Assembly (NCBI RefSeq): GCF_001187535.1
Contig: NZ_LFIO01001078.1
Span: 37,958-101,957 of the forward strand
Reading direction: 5' to 3'
Source: Rhizobium ecuadorense
GTDB lineage: Bacteria > Pseudomonadota > Alphaproteobacteria > Rhizobiales > Rhizobiaceae
Length of the DNA stretch: 64,000 nt
The notes below the pieces were generated by a model. That model did not search any database and was not told the DNA's origin. It saw nothing but the letters and a program-made list of their open reading frames with translations. Below are positions 1 to 9,427 of this stretch, one piece after another. The first letter of the stretch is position 1. Each line of letters begins with the position of its first letter. Both the position numbers and the translations under genes were made by a program.

Positions 1-17
1 GAAAGTTTCCTGCTGGT

Positions 18-902
18 TCATGACTGTCCTCTCCGCAGCATATTTCCCAAACGCTTGCGCGCCGCCATCAGGGCCACCTCGGTTGCGGCAGCATCGCCGA
101 ACGGACCGCCGGTCACCGTGTTGCGCGCTTCGCTCCTGAGCTTCAGCAGCGATGTCGTTTCGGCAATGCCGCCAGCCACCAGGCTCTTGCCGAGCGCCTG
201 CAGCCCATCGTATCGGCGCGCCAATTCCAGTCCTGTCGCGATCATGATCCGCGGGCGCAGCGTCTTTGCCCTGCTTGTGCCGGTATAGCGGTTCGAGGCG
301 TGAATGCGCTGGAAGGTCAGCGGTGTTTCGATGATGGCGCCACGGCCAAGAAAGGCTGCAGCGAACTTGATGTAGTTGTCGCTGAGGACGACGTCTGTCG
401 CGACGGACATCGGCAATATCTGGGACAGCAGGCTGCGGCGGAAGCTCAAGCCCGAAGTCGGAACCGGGAGCGAGGGAAAGCCCCCCTTGCGAAGCGTGTC
501 CCGCTTGTCGAACAGCATCACCTGCAATTCTGCAGGAGGCTGGTCGCTTTCCTCGGTCGTGACACGGTCGAAACACCAGTCGATCTCGTTGCGATCGTAG
601 ATCTCGGCAATCCGCGCGAGTTTGCCGGGCAAAAACGCATCGTCGGCATCAAGGAGAAAGAGGACATCGCCGCTTGCGGCAGCAAAGCCTGCATTGAAGC
701 TCGAGGCCTGGCCAGCGTTTTCCTTCAATACAGCCAGAATCCGGTCCCCGTAGGAGGCAAGAATCTCGCGGGAATCATCCGTCGATCCGTCGTCGACTAC
801 CACCACCTCGAAGTCAGGATAGGCCTGCGACAGAACGCTATCGATGCATGGGCGGAGAAAACGACCATAATTGAAATTATTGATGAGCACCGAGAGCTTC
901 AA
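18..902 (-). CDS. Family 2 glycosyltransferase
   Basis: A 294-residue cytoplasmic GT-A fold glycosyltransferase, likely adding one sugar to a lipid-linked surface-polysaccharide repeat unit. Seen directly: the N-terminal nucleotide-binding strand, VVVDDGST at about residues 35-41, and the metal-binding DADD at 86-89 within FLLDADDAF. There is no membrane segment. It is the most promoter-distal gene of the minus-strand polysaccharide operon visible here, and the operon probably continues to the left of the window. Donor and acceptor sugars cannot be read from the sequence. GT2 membership is well supported; the role in this particular glycan is inferred from the neighbours. Confidence 0.9.
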   Translation of the reverse strand: MKLSVLINNFNYGRFLRPCIDSVLSQAYPDFEVVVVDDGSTDDSREILASYGDRILAVLKENAGQASSFNAGFAAASGDVLFLLDADDAFLPGKLARIAEIYDRNEIDWCFDRVTTEESDQPPAELQVMLFDKRDTLRKGGFPSLPVPTSGLSFRRSLLSQILPMSVATDVVLSDNYIKFAAAFLGRGAIIETPLTFQRIHASNRYTGTSRAKTLRPRIMIATGLELARRYDGLQALGKSLVAGGIAETTSLLKLRSEARNTVTGGPFGDAAATEVALMAARKRLGNMLRRGQS

Positions 903-983
903 ATTACCGCCTCCTACAGCGCCGCGCGTCTTCTCAGACGCGCAAAGGACGCTGTAATATTTCGAATTGCTAAGGCCAATCGA

Positions 984-1928
984 TCACCGCGCCAGCGTCT
1001 GAGGCGCATATCGGCGAATTCCAGCCCGATAACCGCGCATGTAGTAATATTTCCAGATAGCCCAGAAACGCTTCTTGGATTGCGGCAGGAGATAAAGCGT
1101 GGCTGCCCGGAATGCCCATTGCGCGCTTTCGATCCACGTCGGAAGCGGAACTCCGCTTAACCTTACTCCTGCAGGCACTTCGTCGGGAAAGAGCGCCGGC
1201 ATGCCATAGCCAAGACGCTCGCCTCGTTTCTGCACCCAATCCTCGGTGACGCTTGATGCTGGAATCCAGTGATGAACCACGGCTTCGGCGCATCGATAGG
1301 ATTTGGCGCCGTTTGCCGCCAGACGGATGATGATCTCCGCATCTTCACCCATGGCAAATATCTTTCCCGGAAGAGGACCGATATCTTCCCGGTAGCGCAC
1401 GCTGGCACCCAGCAGTTCCCGCCGAATGATCGTATTGGGGCCCCAGACTTTTGTCGGGTCGCACGGCCCGCTTTGCGTTTCATCGACGATCGCAAAGGTG
1501 GAGCCCATCGGAATCCACTCGATGAAGCGGTCCTTTGGCTCCTTTTCCCAATCGGGGACAATTCGGCCTCCGAAGACGCCATAGCCCGGATGGGCGATGG
1601 CGCAGTCGACGATGGCTTTCAGCCAGTTCGGTTCGGCGCGTATGTCGTCATCGGTAAAGACGACGAGATCGCCCTTCACCCGATCCAGAGCCAAATTCAG
1701 CGCCCCGGACTTTCCCGGCTTGCGCTGTTGCAGGATCGTGATGGGGAGCTTGTCGCCATACGACGTCAGAAGATCGAACGTGTCGTCATTGCTGTTGTTG
1801 TCGACAGCAACCAGTTCCCATCGATCGTGGGGAAGCTCCTGGCGCACCAAGGAATCCAAAGTATGGCGCAGCCGGCGGCTGGCGCCATTATAGGATGAAA
1901 AGAGTACGCTGACGAATAGATCCGACAT
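984..1928 (-). CDS. Family 2 glycosyltransferase
   Basis: A GT2 enzyme of about 314 residues. Features are an N-terminal SVLFSSYNG strand, VAVDNNSNDD near residues 42-50 and a TDDD metal-binding motif near 93-96 followed by W-rich acceptor-side sequence. The open frame could begin one codon earlier at TTG; I chose the ATG at 1928, which lies after a GAGGG stretch. It belongs to the same minus-strand operon as the genes on both sides, separated by about 80 bases from the next. The variant DNNS in place of DDGS is common in GT2 enzymes that act on lipid-linked intermediates. Substrate unknown. Confidence 0.9.
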   Translation of the reverse strand: MSDLFVSVLFSSYNGASRRLRHTLDSLVRQELPHDRWELVAVDNNSNDDTFDLLTSYGDKLPITILQQRKPGKSGALNLALDRVKGDLVVFTDDDIRAEPNWLKAIVDCAIAHPGYGVFGGRIVPDWEKEPKDRFIEWIPMGSTFAIVDETQSGPCDPTKVWGPNTIIRRELLGASVRYREDIGPLPGKIFAMGEDAEIIIRLAANGAKSYRCAEAVVHHWIPASSVTEDWVQKRGERLGYGMPALFPDEVPAGVRLSGVPLPTWIESAQWAFRAATLYLLPQSKKRFWAIWKYYYMRGYRAGIRRYAPQTLAR

Positions 1929-2012
1929 CAATGACCAACCCTCGTGGTGAAGTCGAAAGAAAAAAGCCTCATATTTTGACTGCCTGTGCGATATTTGAAC
2001 GGGATCGGCGCC

Positions 2013-2834
2013 TTATGCCGGGTTCGACCGGGTCTTGCCGAAAAACTCGCGCCTGTGACTTTGGCCGAGTATCCTCAGCTTTCGAAGATTGCGCAACCAC
2101 CGCCGCGGTTTGGTAAGCACGCCGCGGTTCAGGAAATACTGTCGCAGCAGGCTTGGTGCCTGGCTGTGCGATCCGCCATGGGCGACCCGATAGACCGCCC
2201 CGCGAAAGGGAAGTTTCGTCAGCGGCGCTCCACGTTGGGACAGGATGGTCGCAATGCGGACGTGGCTGCCCAGCATCGACTTGATCCAGTCGAGAGAAGC
2301 ATCCTCGAAGCGGCCGGGGAGCTCGTAGAGATCGGCACGAATGATCAACGAGGTGCCGCAGAGATGGCTGAAATCATCATGGCCGAACAGGAAATTGCCG
2401 CCATCGTCCCAGATATAACCGTGGTCGATCGTCCACCCGTTTGCATCCCGATTCTCGGACGCGTGCTGCACGATCCGGGAGCTGACGAAGTCATCGTCGT
2501 CGACAATCATGAAGAAGCGGCTATCGGCGGCGGTCAACATGCCGCTCAGGACGCGCCGGCCCTTGTCTGCCCGGAAGGCGTCAAGGAAGTCTTCCTTGCT
2601 GCCCTTTCCAAGTTCATGCAGGTCGTTCGGCGGAAAAGTCACGCGCACGGCGGAAAATTTTTCCGGCAGATCAGGCAGGTCGGCGCCTTCGTTCGCCACG
2701 ATGATCCCGCGCCAATCTCCATTGGTCTGGTTGGAAATCGAGGCCACGGTCTGGCTGAGATTTGCCTTCAGCTTGCTCCAATCGCGGGCATTGTCCTGGT
2801 GTCGGACCGGTATGATGAAGGTAACGAGTGGCAT
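2013..2834 (-). CDS. Glycosyltransferase, GT-A type
   Basis: A soluble protein of 273 residues with an N-terminal VTFIIPVRHQ strand, a central IVDDDDFVS (a DXD-like acidic cluster) and a C-terminal basic segment. It resembles the galactosyltransferase-like GT-A enzymes often found in rhizobial exopolysaccharide loci. The ATG at 2834 was chosen over an in-frame TTG one codon earlier because AAGGGG lies about 8 bases upstream. Only 10 bases separate it from the preceding pyruvyltransferase gene, so the two are almost certainly cotranscribed. The acceptor cannot be deduced. Confidence 0.85.
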   Translation of the reverse strand: MPLVTFIIPVRHQDNARDWSKLKANLSQTVASISNQTNGDWRGIIVANEGADLPDLPEKFSAVRVTFPPNDLHELGKGSKEDFLDAFRADKGRRVLSGMLTAADSRFFMIVDDDDFVSSRIVQHASENRDANGWTIDHGYIWDDGGNFLFGHDDFSHLCGTSLIIRADLYELPGRFEDASLDWIKSMLGSHVRIATILSQRGAPLTKLPFRGAVYRVAHGGSHSQAPSLLRQYFLNRGVLTKPRRWLRNLRKLRILGQSHRREFFGKTRSNPA

Positions 2835-2844
2835 CAATAACCCC

Positions 2845-3876
2845 TTAAGCCCGCAAGCTCATAGCTTCTTTGTTATCGACACGCCCTTTGGCCGCCTGGT
2901 GACGCGCCCACTCGATCCCGTCGTCGAGCGAGGTTGCCTTGTATGAAAGATCCGTCCCGCCGGAGAACGCATTCATGAAGCGGCGGATCTTTCCATAGCT
3001 GTTGTCCAGCACGGCATGTGGACGGCCGAGCAGCAGCGAGCAGATATGGACGTGCAGGCGGTCGGTGACGATTGCGCGGGCACGTGAAATCTGGCTGATG
3101 CCGCGTTCGAAGCGGTTATGCGCAGCCGCGTCCAGCCTGCGCAATGCGACTTCGCTGGGCTTCAATGCGAGATAGGCCGAAGCTACGCCAAGCTTCTTGG
3201 CGATATTCACCTTCCGTTTCGACTCCGTAATCCAGTCTTCCACAGGAATGTCGGAAGGAATGCTGCGATCGGTGCCGCCAACCCGTTCCGCATCCTCCCG
3301 CAGCATGGCGAGGACGGGAATTTGCGTCGCCCTTTCCGGAAGCGCGCCGATGGCGAAAGCCATATCGGGGCATAGCCGCACCGCGCAGTCGAAATGTTTC
3401 TCGGAAAATTCCTTCGATTCTTCGTCGCGCACCAGCAGCACGAAATTCTTGTGGCGCCCGATTGCCCGTTTGGACTGTTCGATGCGCTCAGGCGAGCTGT
3501 AGTGGATCGACTGCGGGAACTGGACGATCTGCCGATCGGGGAAGCGCTCCATGATCGCTTCACGGAAATCCTGATGGGCAACCCAGATATCGCCGAAATT
3601 GCCGCCGCCGTGAATGAAGATCGGGCCTGTGGGAACGCGCCGTTTCAGCTCTTCCGCGGAGAAGTCGTACAGCCTGGAAACATAGTCCGGGCGCTTGCCG
3701 AAGCGATTCTTGAGATAGGCCATCTCACCCAGCCAGATCGCCGAGTCGCCACAATTGCGGATGTCGGGGAAGTCGAGAATCGCGAGCGGCTCGTCGCGCG
3801 AGACATAGTCCTTCAGGCAATCATGGATCATGCCATTGAGTTTTGCGATCAGCTCAGATCTGGATAGGCTGGTCAT
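2845..3876 (-). CDS. Polysaccharide pyruvyltransferase
   Basis: A 343-residue member of the polysaccharide pyruvyltransferase family (ExoV/PssK/CsaB type), which transfers a ketal-linked pyruvate from phosphoenolpyruvate to a sugar of a surface polysaccharide. Visible marks are FIHGGGNFGD in the N-terminal half, QFPQSIHYSSPE, and the C-terminal ARAIVTDRLHVHICSLLLG signature with the conserved D-R-L-H. It is one of two such enzymes in this operon, the other starting at 6464, so the glycan may be pyruvylated at two sites or two enzymes may act on different sugars. It lies between a flippase and a GT-A enzyme. Confidence 0.9.
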   Translation of the reverse strand: MTSLSRSELIAKLNGMIHDCLKDYVSRDEPLAILDFPDIRNCGDSAIWLGEMAYLKNRFGKRPDYVSRLYDFSAEELKRRVPTGPIFIHGGGNFGDIWVAHQDFREAIMERFPDRQIVQFPQSIHYSSPERIEQSKRAIGRHKNFVLLVRDEESKEFSEKHFDCAVRLCPDMAFAIGALPERATQIPVLAMLREDAERVGGTDRSIPSDIPVEDWITESKRKVNIAKKLGVASAYLALKPSEVALRRLDAAAHNRFERGISQISRARAIVTDRLHVHICSLLLGRPHAVLDNSYGKIRRFMNAFSGGTDLSYKATSLDDGIEWARHQAAKGRVDNKEAMSLRA

Positions 3877-3907
3877 TCTGCCTCACTTTTTAAGGTTCGT
3901 TTTAGCT

Positions 3908-5410
3908 TTAAGCCGACTTGGGAACGGCTATACGTTTGGCTTTTGACAGGAACTTGACGGCGATACGCTGAACTTCGGTTTCCGGGCCATTTGGCTTCTT
4001 CATTGCGAGCCAAAGGACAAAGCTGGAACCGATATAGAGAATACCGCCGGTGACGACGAGGATGGCGAGGTGCAGGGCCAGCGCCGGCTTGTCGGTGGGG
4101 GTGTTCAGGACATGCGACAATCCCCAGACGCCGGCGGCCATCAGGGCGACACTGGCCAGCGCGCGGAAATTTGCGGCAAGCTGCTGGAAGAACGGCAGAT
4201 TGATCAGGCGCTTGACCAGAAGCATGTTGACCACCGTGGAAATCAGACCCGTCAACACCCGCGCATAAACCACGCCCGGAAGCCCGGCCATCATCAGGCC
4301 GGCGATGATGATGGGAATGCGAACCACCAGCATCTGCGTGTCGCGGATGAACAGCATTTTGGTATGGCCTTTCGCCATGCCGAGCGGCTGGACGAGCGAA
4401 CCGAGCGTCTGCAGCGCGAAGACCGATGCCAGCGCCTGGACGATGAAGATCGCAGGAGCCCACTTCTCTCCCAGGGCAAGCCGCATCATCGGATCCGCCA
4501 CGACAGCCATGCCGATCCCCGCCGGAAGCGCCACCGCCGCCAGCAGCGCCTGCGCGCGCTGATAGGCGGCGACCAGCCGGACCGGATCGTTGCGGACCTT
4601 GGAAAAGCCCGGATAAATCGTCTGGTTCAATGGCGCCGTCGCCTCGCGCGTCGGCAGCGTCGAAAGAGTGTTGCCGACGGTATAGTGACCAAGCTGCGTG
4701 GCGCCGAGCATCTTGCCGATCAGCAGATATTCGATCCGCCAGTTCAGCGTATTGACGATCTGTCCGGCCGTCAGCCACACCGAGAAGGAAAACAGTTCCC
4801 GGGCATGGCGGAAGGTTATACGCGGCCAGAACGGCAAGACGGTGTAGGACACGATGATATTGGTCACCTGATAGGCGAGCGTGCCGATCACGAGCGCCCA
4901 ATAGCTCTGGTAGATCGCAGCAATTGCCACCGTCACGATGAAGCCGACCAGCTTTTGTGAGACGTTGAGGACGAATTCCTGCCAGAAGATCAGATCGCGC
5001 TGGAGCATGACGCGGCGCGGATTGGCGAGACCACTCAGGAGCAGGCTGAAACTCAGGGCAAGCATCACACTCGTCAAACGAGGTTCATTGTAAAACTCGG
5101 CGATCGGATAGGAGGCGGCGGCAAACAGCAGCGCCAATATGGCGCTTCTCGTTACGCTCAATGTCCAAACCGCGCTGAAGTGAGTTTCGCTCGGAGATTC
5201 GTGGCGGATGAGCGCCTGATTGAGTGAAAGCTCGGTGACCGAACTCAAGATGACCTGGATCGTCGTTGCAATGGCGACGAGACCAAAATCAGCCGGTACG
5301 AGATACCAGGCCAGAACAAAGGTGCTGAGCGCCGAAAGCCCGTTGACGATGGCGCGGGACAGACTCAGCCACATGCTGCCCTGAATCAGTCGGTCGGTCA
5401 CACTGCTCAT
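3908..5410 (-). CDS. Wzx-type polysaccharide flippase
   Basis: A polytopic inner-membrane protein of 500 residues belonging to the MOP/polysaccharide-transport superfamily (Wzx/ExoT/PssL-like), expected to flip undecaprenyl-linked repeat units to the periplasm. Many hydrophobic helices are spread along the whole length, and the early LIQGSMWLSLSRAIVNGLSA segment is typical of the family. The frame is open to 5467, but the ATG at 5410 has GGGAG about 10 bases upstream and gives the usual N-terminus. It sits between two pyruvyltransferase genes. Its presence implies a Wzx/Wzy-dependent route; a Wzy polymerase is not obvious in this window. Confidence 0.9.
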   Translation of the reverse strand: MSSVTDRLIQGSMWLSLSRAIVNGLSALSTFVLAWYLVPADFGLVAIATTIQVILSSVTELSLNQALIRHESPSETHFSAVWTLSVTRSAILALLFAAASYPIAEFYNEPRLTSVMLALSFSLLLSGLANPRRVMLQRDLIFWQEFVLNVSQKLVGFIVTVAIAAIYQSYWALVIGTLAYQVTNIIVSYTVLPFWPRITFRHARELFSFSVWLTAGQIVNTLNWRIEYLLIGKMLGATQLGHYTVGNTLSTLPTREATAPLNQTIYPGFSKVRNDPVRLVAAYQRAQALLAAVALPAGIGMAVVADPMMRLALGEKWAPAIFIVQALASVFALQTLGSLVQPLGMAKGHTKMLFIRDTQMLVVRIPIIIAGLMMAGLPGVVYARVLTGLISTVVNMLLVKRLINLPFFQQLAANFRALASVALMAAGVWGLSHVLNTPTDKPALALHLAILVVTGGILYIGSSFVLWLAMKKPNGPETEVQRIAVKFLSKAKRIAVPKSA

Positions 5411-5561
5411 GGGCGAACCGCTCCCGAGATGGAGAACATCGACCAGTTGAGCGGGCCGCATGCCCATCCAAGGTGCTTCTGCCCCTTGCGGGCGCAGAGG
5501 GTATCGATGGAGTTGGAAAGCATCATGCCTTGTTGCCTCGTCACGAAACCGGTTTGCGCCC

Positions 5562-6464
5562 TTAAAGGGCGCTTGCCGTTTTCTTGGAAAAATCTTGCTT
5601 CAGTCGGTTCAGCTCGACCAGCATTCTCTCGTGTGCTCTTACGATAGACTCTTCAGTGCTGAGCTGGCCGGGCTTCTCCGCCACCTCCTGCAACGTCTTG
5701 ACCGTCGATCCGAAGACGTAATTTCCGGTCAACTGCCGGATCCGGCGGTGGCGGAACGTTATGTTCTTCAACAGGGTGGTATTTTTCCGTACCAGCGACG
5801 CTCCGACCTCGACGAGGTTCGACGGGCCGATCGGATCGAAATCGATCTCCAGATCGAGTGCACTCGCCCAATCATACCACTTGGCGCGATTGCCCGGCGC
5901 GATCGGCCGGATCGCCCGCCATGGAACGCGCAACGCATCCGATATGATGCAGCCATGCATTGCCTCGGAGACGACCTTATGCGAGGCGCTGATTTCGGTC
6001 AGAACCTTTTCCACCGACCAGCGGGGATCGATATAGTGGATGCCGGCGAGATCGCAGACCTTGTCCCAACTGCCGTACATGGCGCTTTCGTAGTGCGGCA
6101 TGAAGGAGACGGGATAACGCTTCTCGATGCTTTTGGCATCCCAGCAGCTGCGCGTCAGGATGCCCGAATCGCCGATGGCGTAGCTCGGATCGATGCCGAG
6201 GATTTCGGCGGTCTTCTTTCCGCGCACGAAATAGAAGGTCCAGTTGCCGTCGACTTTCGGCGGGTTGGTATAGCCGCCATAACCTGAGCCAAAGACGATC
6301 TTCTGCATGTTCGGATCGAAATTGTCGTAGAGAATCGAACCGATGCCGAGAAAGAGCTGACCTTCGTCATCGTCGAAGAAGCCGGGCAGCAGACGCTCCC
6401 AGAGCCAATGGTTGAGTTCGTCGCCAAAATTCTCGTGTTTCCCGCGGTAGGCAAACATCTTCAT
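5562..6464 (-). CDS. Polysaccharide pyruvyltransferase (second copy)
   Basis: A 300-residue polysaccharide pyruvyltransferase-family protein. It starts KMFAYRGKHENFGDELN, has FGSGYGGY and a C-terminal SEAMHGCIISDALRVPW, where M-H-G replaces the L-H motif of other members; this form is common in GumL/ExoV-like enzymes. The frame is open upstream, but ATG 6464 overlaps the preceding stop as ATGA, which fixes the start by translational coupling. Pyruvate from phosphoenolpyruvate would be attached as a ketal to a hexose of the repeat unit. Sequence differs clearly from the enzyme encoded at 2845-3876, so it is not a recent duplicate. Confidence 0.88.
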   Translation of the reverse strand: MKMFAYRGKHENFGDELNHWLWERLLPGFFDDDEGQLFLGIGSILYDNFDPNMQKIVFGSGYGGYTNPPKVDGNWTFYFVRGKKTAEILGIDPSYAIGDSGILTRSCWDAKSIEKRYPVSFMPHYESAMYGSWDKVCDLAGIHYIDPRWSVEKVLTEISASHKVVSEAMHGCIISDALRVPWRAIRPIAPGNRAKWYDWASALDLEIDFDPIGPSNLVEVGASLVRKNTTLLKNITFRHRRIRQLTGNYVFGSTVKTLQEVAEKPGQLSTEESIVRAHERMLVELNRLKQDFSKKTASAL

Positions 6465-6967
6465 CGTGCTTCTCCAGTCGGCAAGTGCGTGACGATCTGC
6501 GAGACCGTTTCGTCTTCGCGTGCCATGCGTCCGTAACGTGAAATGATCTTGATGTCGCTGCGGATGATCTTTGCCGGATTGCCCGCCACGAGCGAGCGCG
6601 GCGGCACGCTTCTGGTCACCACCGAGCCGGAGCCGATGACGCATTCGTCGCCGATTTCGACGCCGGGCAGAATGATGCTGCGGGCGCCGATGAAACAGCG
6701 TTTGCCGATTCTCGTGTGAAGGTAGAGCCCGCGCGTGAGATCATGGGTCAGGATCGCCGCCTCAAAGGCGACATAGGTTTCCGCGCCGATATGAAGGCCC
6801 TTCGGATTGGTCTTGTCGAACCGGACGCTTAGGGAAAAGCTCGCCGTCGGATCGATGTCCATTCCCCAGAATTTCGTATAATAAAGCCATTTGGCCGTCA
6901 CGATTCCGTTCCGCAGCGGCCGAAATACGTTCAGTCCCCACTTCGGCTTCTTTCCTGTCTGCACCAT
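6461..6967 (-). CDS. Hexapeptide-repeat acetyltransferase
   Basis: A left-handed beta-helix O-acetyltransferase of the WcaF/LacA/NodL kind, about 168 residues. Imperfect hexapeptide repeats run through IGKRCFIGARSIILPGVEIG and CVIGSGSVVTRSVP, and the active histidine-bearing loop is at ILTHDLTRG. It probably adds acetyl groups from acetyl-CoA to the polysaccharide. The start at 6967 makes a TGATG overlap with the upstream GT4 gene, and its stop overlaps the downstream pyruvyltransferase as ATGA, so all three are translationally coupled. Confidence 0.88.
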   Translation of the reverse strand: MVQTGKKPKWGLNVFRPLRNGIVTAKWLYYTKFWGMDIDPTASFSLSVRFDKTNPKGLHIGAETYVAFEAAILTHDLTRGLYLHTRIGKRCFIGARSIILPGVEIGDECVIGSGSVVTRSVPPRSLVAGNPAKIIRSDIKIISRYGRMAREDETVSQIVTHLPTGEAR

Positions 6968-8118
6968 CAAGTCCGACCCCGGCTGGAAAATTCGTCTAGC
7001 ACGGAACTGTAATAGTCCTCGAGCATCCCCGTCTGACGACGTAAGTCGAAGCGCTCGGCCACCAGAAGCGGTGCCCGCGCGCTGAAGGCTGTCCACAGGG
7101 CTTGGTCGTTGAGCAGTCTTCCGACTGATTCGGCCATTCCCGCGACATCCCGCTCCTCCACGAGATAACCAGTTTTCCCCTCTTCGATCGCTTCGCCAAC
7201 GCCTCCCGAGCTAAATGCGACGACCGGAGTCCCGACGGCTTCGGCCTCCAGATTGGCGAGGCCGAACGCTTCGGCGTGACCATTGTCGAGGGTCACGCTG
7301 CCATGGAGATAAAGCTCCGCACTGGCGAGCAGATCCCTTATCTCAGTCTGCGACAGATTTTCATGGATCGTGACGCTTGGCAAGGAACGACGCGCAAGCG
7401 CCTCGATTTCCTGTTTCAGCGGTCCCTGACCCACCATGACGAATTCGACCGGCGTGCCGGCCGCCGCCACGCGCGAAAGCGCGTCGATCATGAAGCGGTG
7501 GCCCTTATAGTCGACGAAACGGGCAATGGAAACCACCAGGCCTCTTTTTCGGGGGCGCGGCTCCATTTTGAAGAGATCGAGATCGATGCCGATATGGTGG
7601 CGATAGACGCGGTCGGCGCGAAAGCCGAGCGCCAGCAGCCGGTCGCGGATGAAATCGGAAACGGCGATATTCCAGCTGTTCCAGCCGGCCATCTCGCTGC
7701 GGCCCTTGGCGAAGAAGCGCACCTGATTGAAGCCGCCCGGCTTTTTCGGATCGCCGCCATAGGTGGCGTCGAAGCCGTGGAATGTCGTGACCAGCGGCTT
7801 GCCGGCGGCGCGTGCCAAGGGCCCGATGACATAACCGTTCTTGCCGAAATGGGCGTGAACGAGATCGGCATTGCCGATCGCGGGGAAGAGAAAGGGAAGG
7901 CCGATCTGGGGGATTTTCAGAAGCAGTTCACCGGCCCGCGCCACGGGAGACCGACGGATGTCATGAACCGGAACAGTGGATTTTTTGGTATGGGCGGAAG
8001 AAATTCGCGAGCCGGCAAGAATTTCAGCTTCGAAGGAACGAAATGCCACCGCCTGGTTGAGAACAAATGCCTGGCTGGCAGGCAGAAATTTTTCCACGTA
8101 AATAACGGCTTTTCTCAT
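6967..8118 (-). CDS. Family 4 glycosyltransferase
   Basis: A 383-residue GT-B retaining glycosyltransferase. The C-terminal GT4 domain shows VSIARFVDYKGHRFMIDA, the strand VEFVMVGQGPLK, and the E-x7-E motif EAFGLANLEAEAVGTPVVAF, which contacts the nucleotide-sugar donor. The N-terminal half has the acceptor-binding DLVHAHFGKNG and TTFHGFDATYG, typical of colanic-acid type WcaL/AmsK-like enzymes. Likely acts on the cytoplasmic face during repeat-unit assembly. Gene is coupled to the acetyltransferase downstream and lies 31 bases after the GH10 gene. Confidence 0.92.
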   Translation of the reverse strand: MRKAVIYVEKFLPASQAFVLNQAVAFRSFEAEILAGSRISSAHTKKSTVPVHDIRRSPVARAGELLLKIPQIGLPFLFPAIGNADLVHAHFGKNGYVIGPLARAAGKPLVTTFHGFDATYGGDPKKPGGFNQVRFFAKGRSEMAGWNSWNIAVSDFIRDRLLALGFRADRVYRHHIGIDLDLFKMEPRPRKRGLVVSIARFVDYKGHRFMIDALSRVAAAGTPVEFVMVGQGPLKQEIEALARRSLPSVTIHENLSQTEIRDLLASAELYLHGSVTLDNGHAEAFGLANLEAEAVGTPVVAFSSGGVGEAIEEGKTGYLVEERDVAGMAESVGRLLNDQALWTAFSARAPLLVAERFDLRRQTGMLEDYYSSVLDEFSSRGRT

Positions 8119-8149
8119 GAATCTGTCGATGTCTCCGTTGTCTTGCGCA

Positions 8150-9223
8150 TCACATCGCCTCTATTGCCCGTCGGACGCCATCAACCGCACTTCTCGGCGC
8201 ATTGTTTTCGTCGTAAAGATTAACGCGTTTCGTACACGCCGCGTCGGGGCCGGCGGCCTTCTCGTCGGGCTCGCCGTATTTCTCCGACATGCCCCATACC
8301 GTCACGCCTTTCAAGTCGCCACGCTCGGCTGCCACGGTGATGACGTCACTGAAAATATCGGCATACGACGTCGGCGTGAAGCTTTTGTCGCGGTTCAGGA
8401 AGTGGCAGGAGGCGTCGAGTTCGGTGATGAAAACGCCGATACCCATGTCCTTCAGCGCCGCGCAGAAGCGCCCCATTCCTTCCGGGTCGATGCGGTCGAG
8501 GCCGGGGCGGAAATGCGCCTGCAGTCCCACCGCGTTGATCGGCGTTTTCTTGGCGACGAGGTCCTCGACGATTTTCAGGATGCGCGCGCGCTTCTGTTCG
8601 AACACGTCGGATTTTTTCTCCAGATGCGTTTCGTTGAGCACCAACGTCGCGCCGGGATTGGCCTGATGTGCCATATCGAAGCTCATACGGATATAGTCGT
8701 CGCCAAGAAGGCGTCGGAAAACACAATCCCGCAGAACCGGCGCATCATATTCCAACGGCTCGTTCACCACATCCCAAGCGTCGATCGCGTTCTTATAACG
8801 AGTGACAACCTGTTTTATATGACGGTTCATCGCCGCCTGAATCGTCTTGGCATCGGTGATGTCAGACACCCATTCCGGGACGCGATACCAGATCAGTGTA
8901 TGGCCATAAACCCTCATGTTGTTTTTGCGTGCAAATGCAACCATAAGGTCGGCATTTTTGAAGCTGAAAACACCGGGTCTTTTTTCCGTCGCATTCCATT
9001 TCAGCTCGTTTCGCGGCGTTATCGAATTGACGTTGTCGATATAGATCCCGGAAGCGATCGGATCGTCGATGTTCTGCGGGTCGATTGCCGATCCGAATCG
9101 CAACGCCTTGCTGTCGGCAAGGGCGCGCAACCCTTTCGCCGGAGGCACCTGAGCCAGGACGTGGCCCGCATTGGCATACAACAGAGCAAGCGGAATCGAG
9201 GCGAGGAAACGTCTTCTATTCAT
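8150..9223 (-). CDS. GH10 endo-1,4-beta-xylanase-like glycanase, Tat-exported
   Basis: A 357-residue glycoside hydrolase of family 10. Acid/base glutamate E155 lies in DAWDVVNEPLEY and the nucleophile E269 in GVFITELDAS; YGHTLIWYRVPEWV is a further family signature. The N-terminus NRRRFLASIPLALL followed by a hydrophobic stretch and AQV reads as a twin-arginine signal peptide, so the enzyme should act in the periplasm or outside. Start: an in-frame GTG exists at 9235, but ATG 9223 has GAGA just upstream and leaves the Tat motif at the extreme N-terminus. It is the first gene of the polysaccharide operon. Processing of the operon's own glycan is at least as likely as plant xylan degradation. 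Confidence 0.93.
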   Translation of the reverse strand: MNRRRFLASIPLALLYANAGHVLAQVPPAKGLRALADSKALRFGSAIDPQNIDDPIASGIYIDNVNSITPRNELKWNATEKRPGVFSFKNADLMVAFARKNNMRVYGHTLIWYRVPEWVSDITDAKTIQAAMNRHIKQVVTRYKNAIDAWDVVNEPLEYDAPVLRDCVFRRLLGDDYIRMSFDMAHQANPGATLVLNETHLEKKSDVFEQKRARILKIVEDLVAKKTPINAVGLQAHFRPGLDRIDPEGMGRFCAALKDMGIGVFITELDASCHFLNRDKSFTPTSYADIFSDVITVAAERGDLKGVTVWGMSEKYGEPDEKAAGPDAACTKRVNLYDENNAPRSAVDGVRRAIEAM

Positions 9224-9235
9224 CTTATCTCTCAC

Positions 9236-9427
9236 TGTTGGCTTTTTTCATGTCAGCGGTGGAATTTAACGGGCCGGCCTGGCCGGCAACGATCCATCGC
9301 GGGGTTTGCGTTCAATTCAGTAGAGTAATGCAATCTCAAGTATACTTTCGCACCAGGGGATATTGTCAGTATCTGCTAGACTTTCCAGCTTGCTCCAAGA
9401 TATAAGCCGTTCTGGAGGGCGCTCGCG
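9236..9427. promoter_or_regulatory. Divergent intergenic region between polysaccharide operon and small membrane-protein gene
   Basis: This 190-base gap separates the start of the minus-strand polysaccharide operon from a plus-strand small gene, so it should contain the operon promoter. I see no convincing sigma-70 hexamer pair or operator palindrome. GTTCTGGAGGGC at about 9410 is a plausible ribosome-binding site for the plus-strand gene. Confidence 0.4.
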
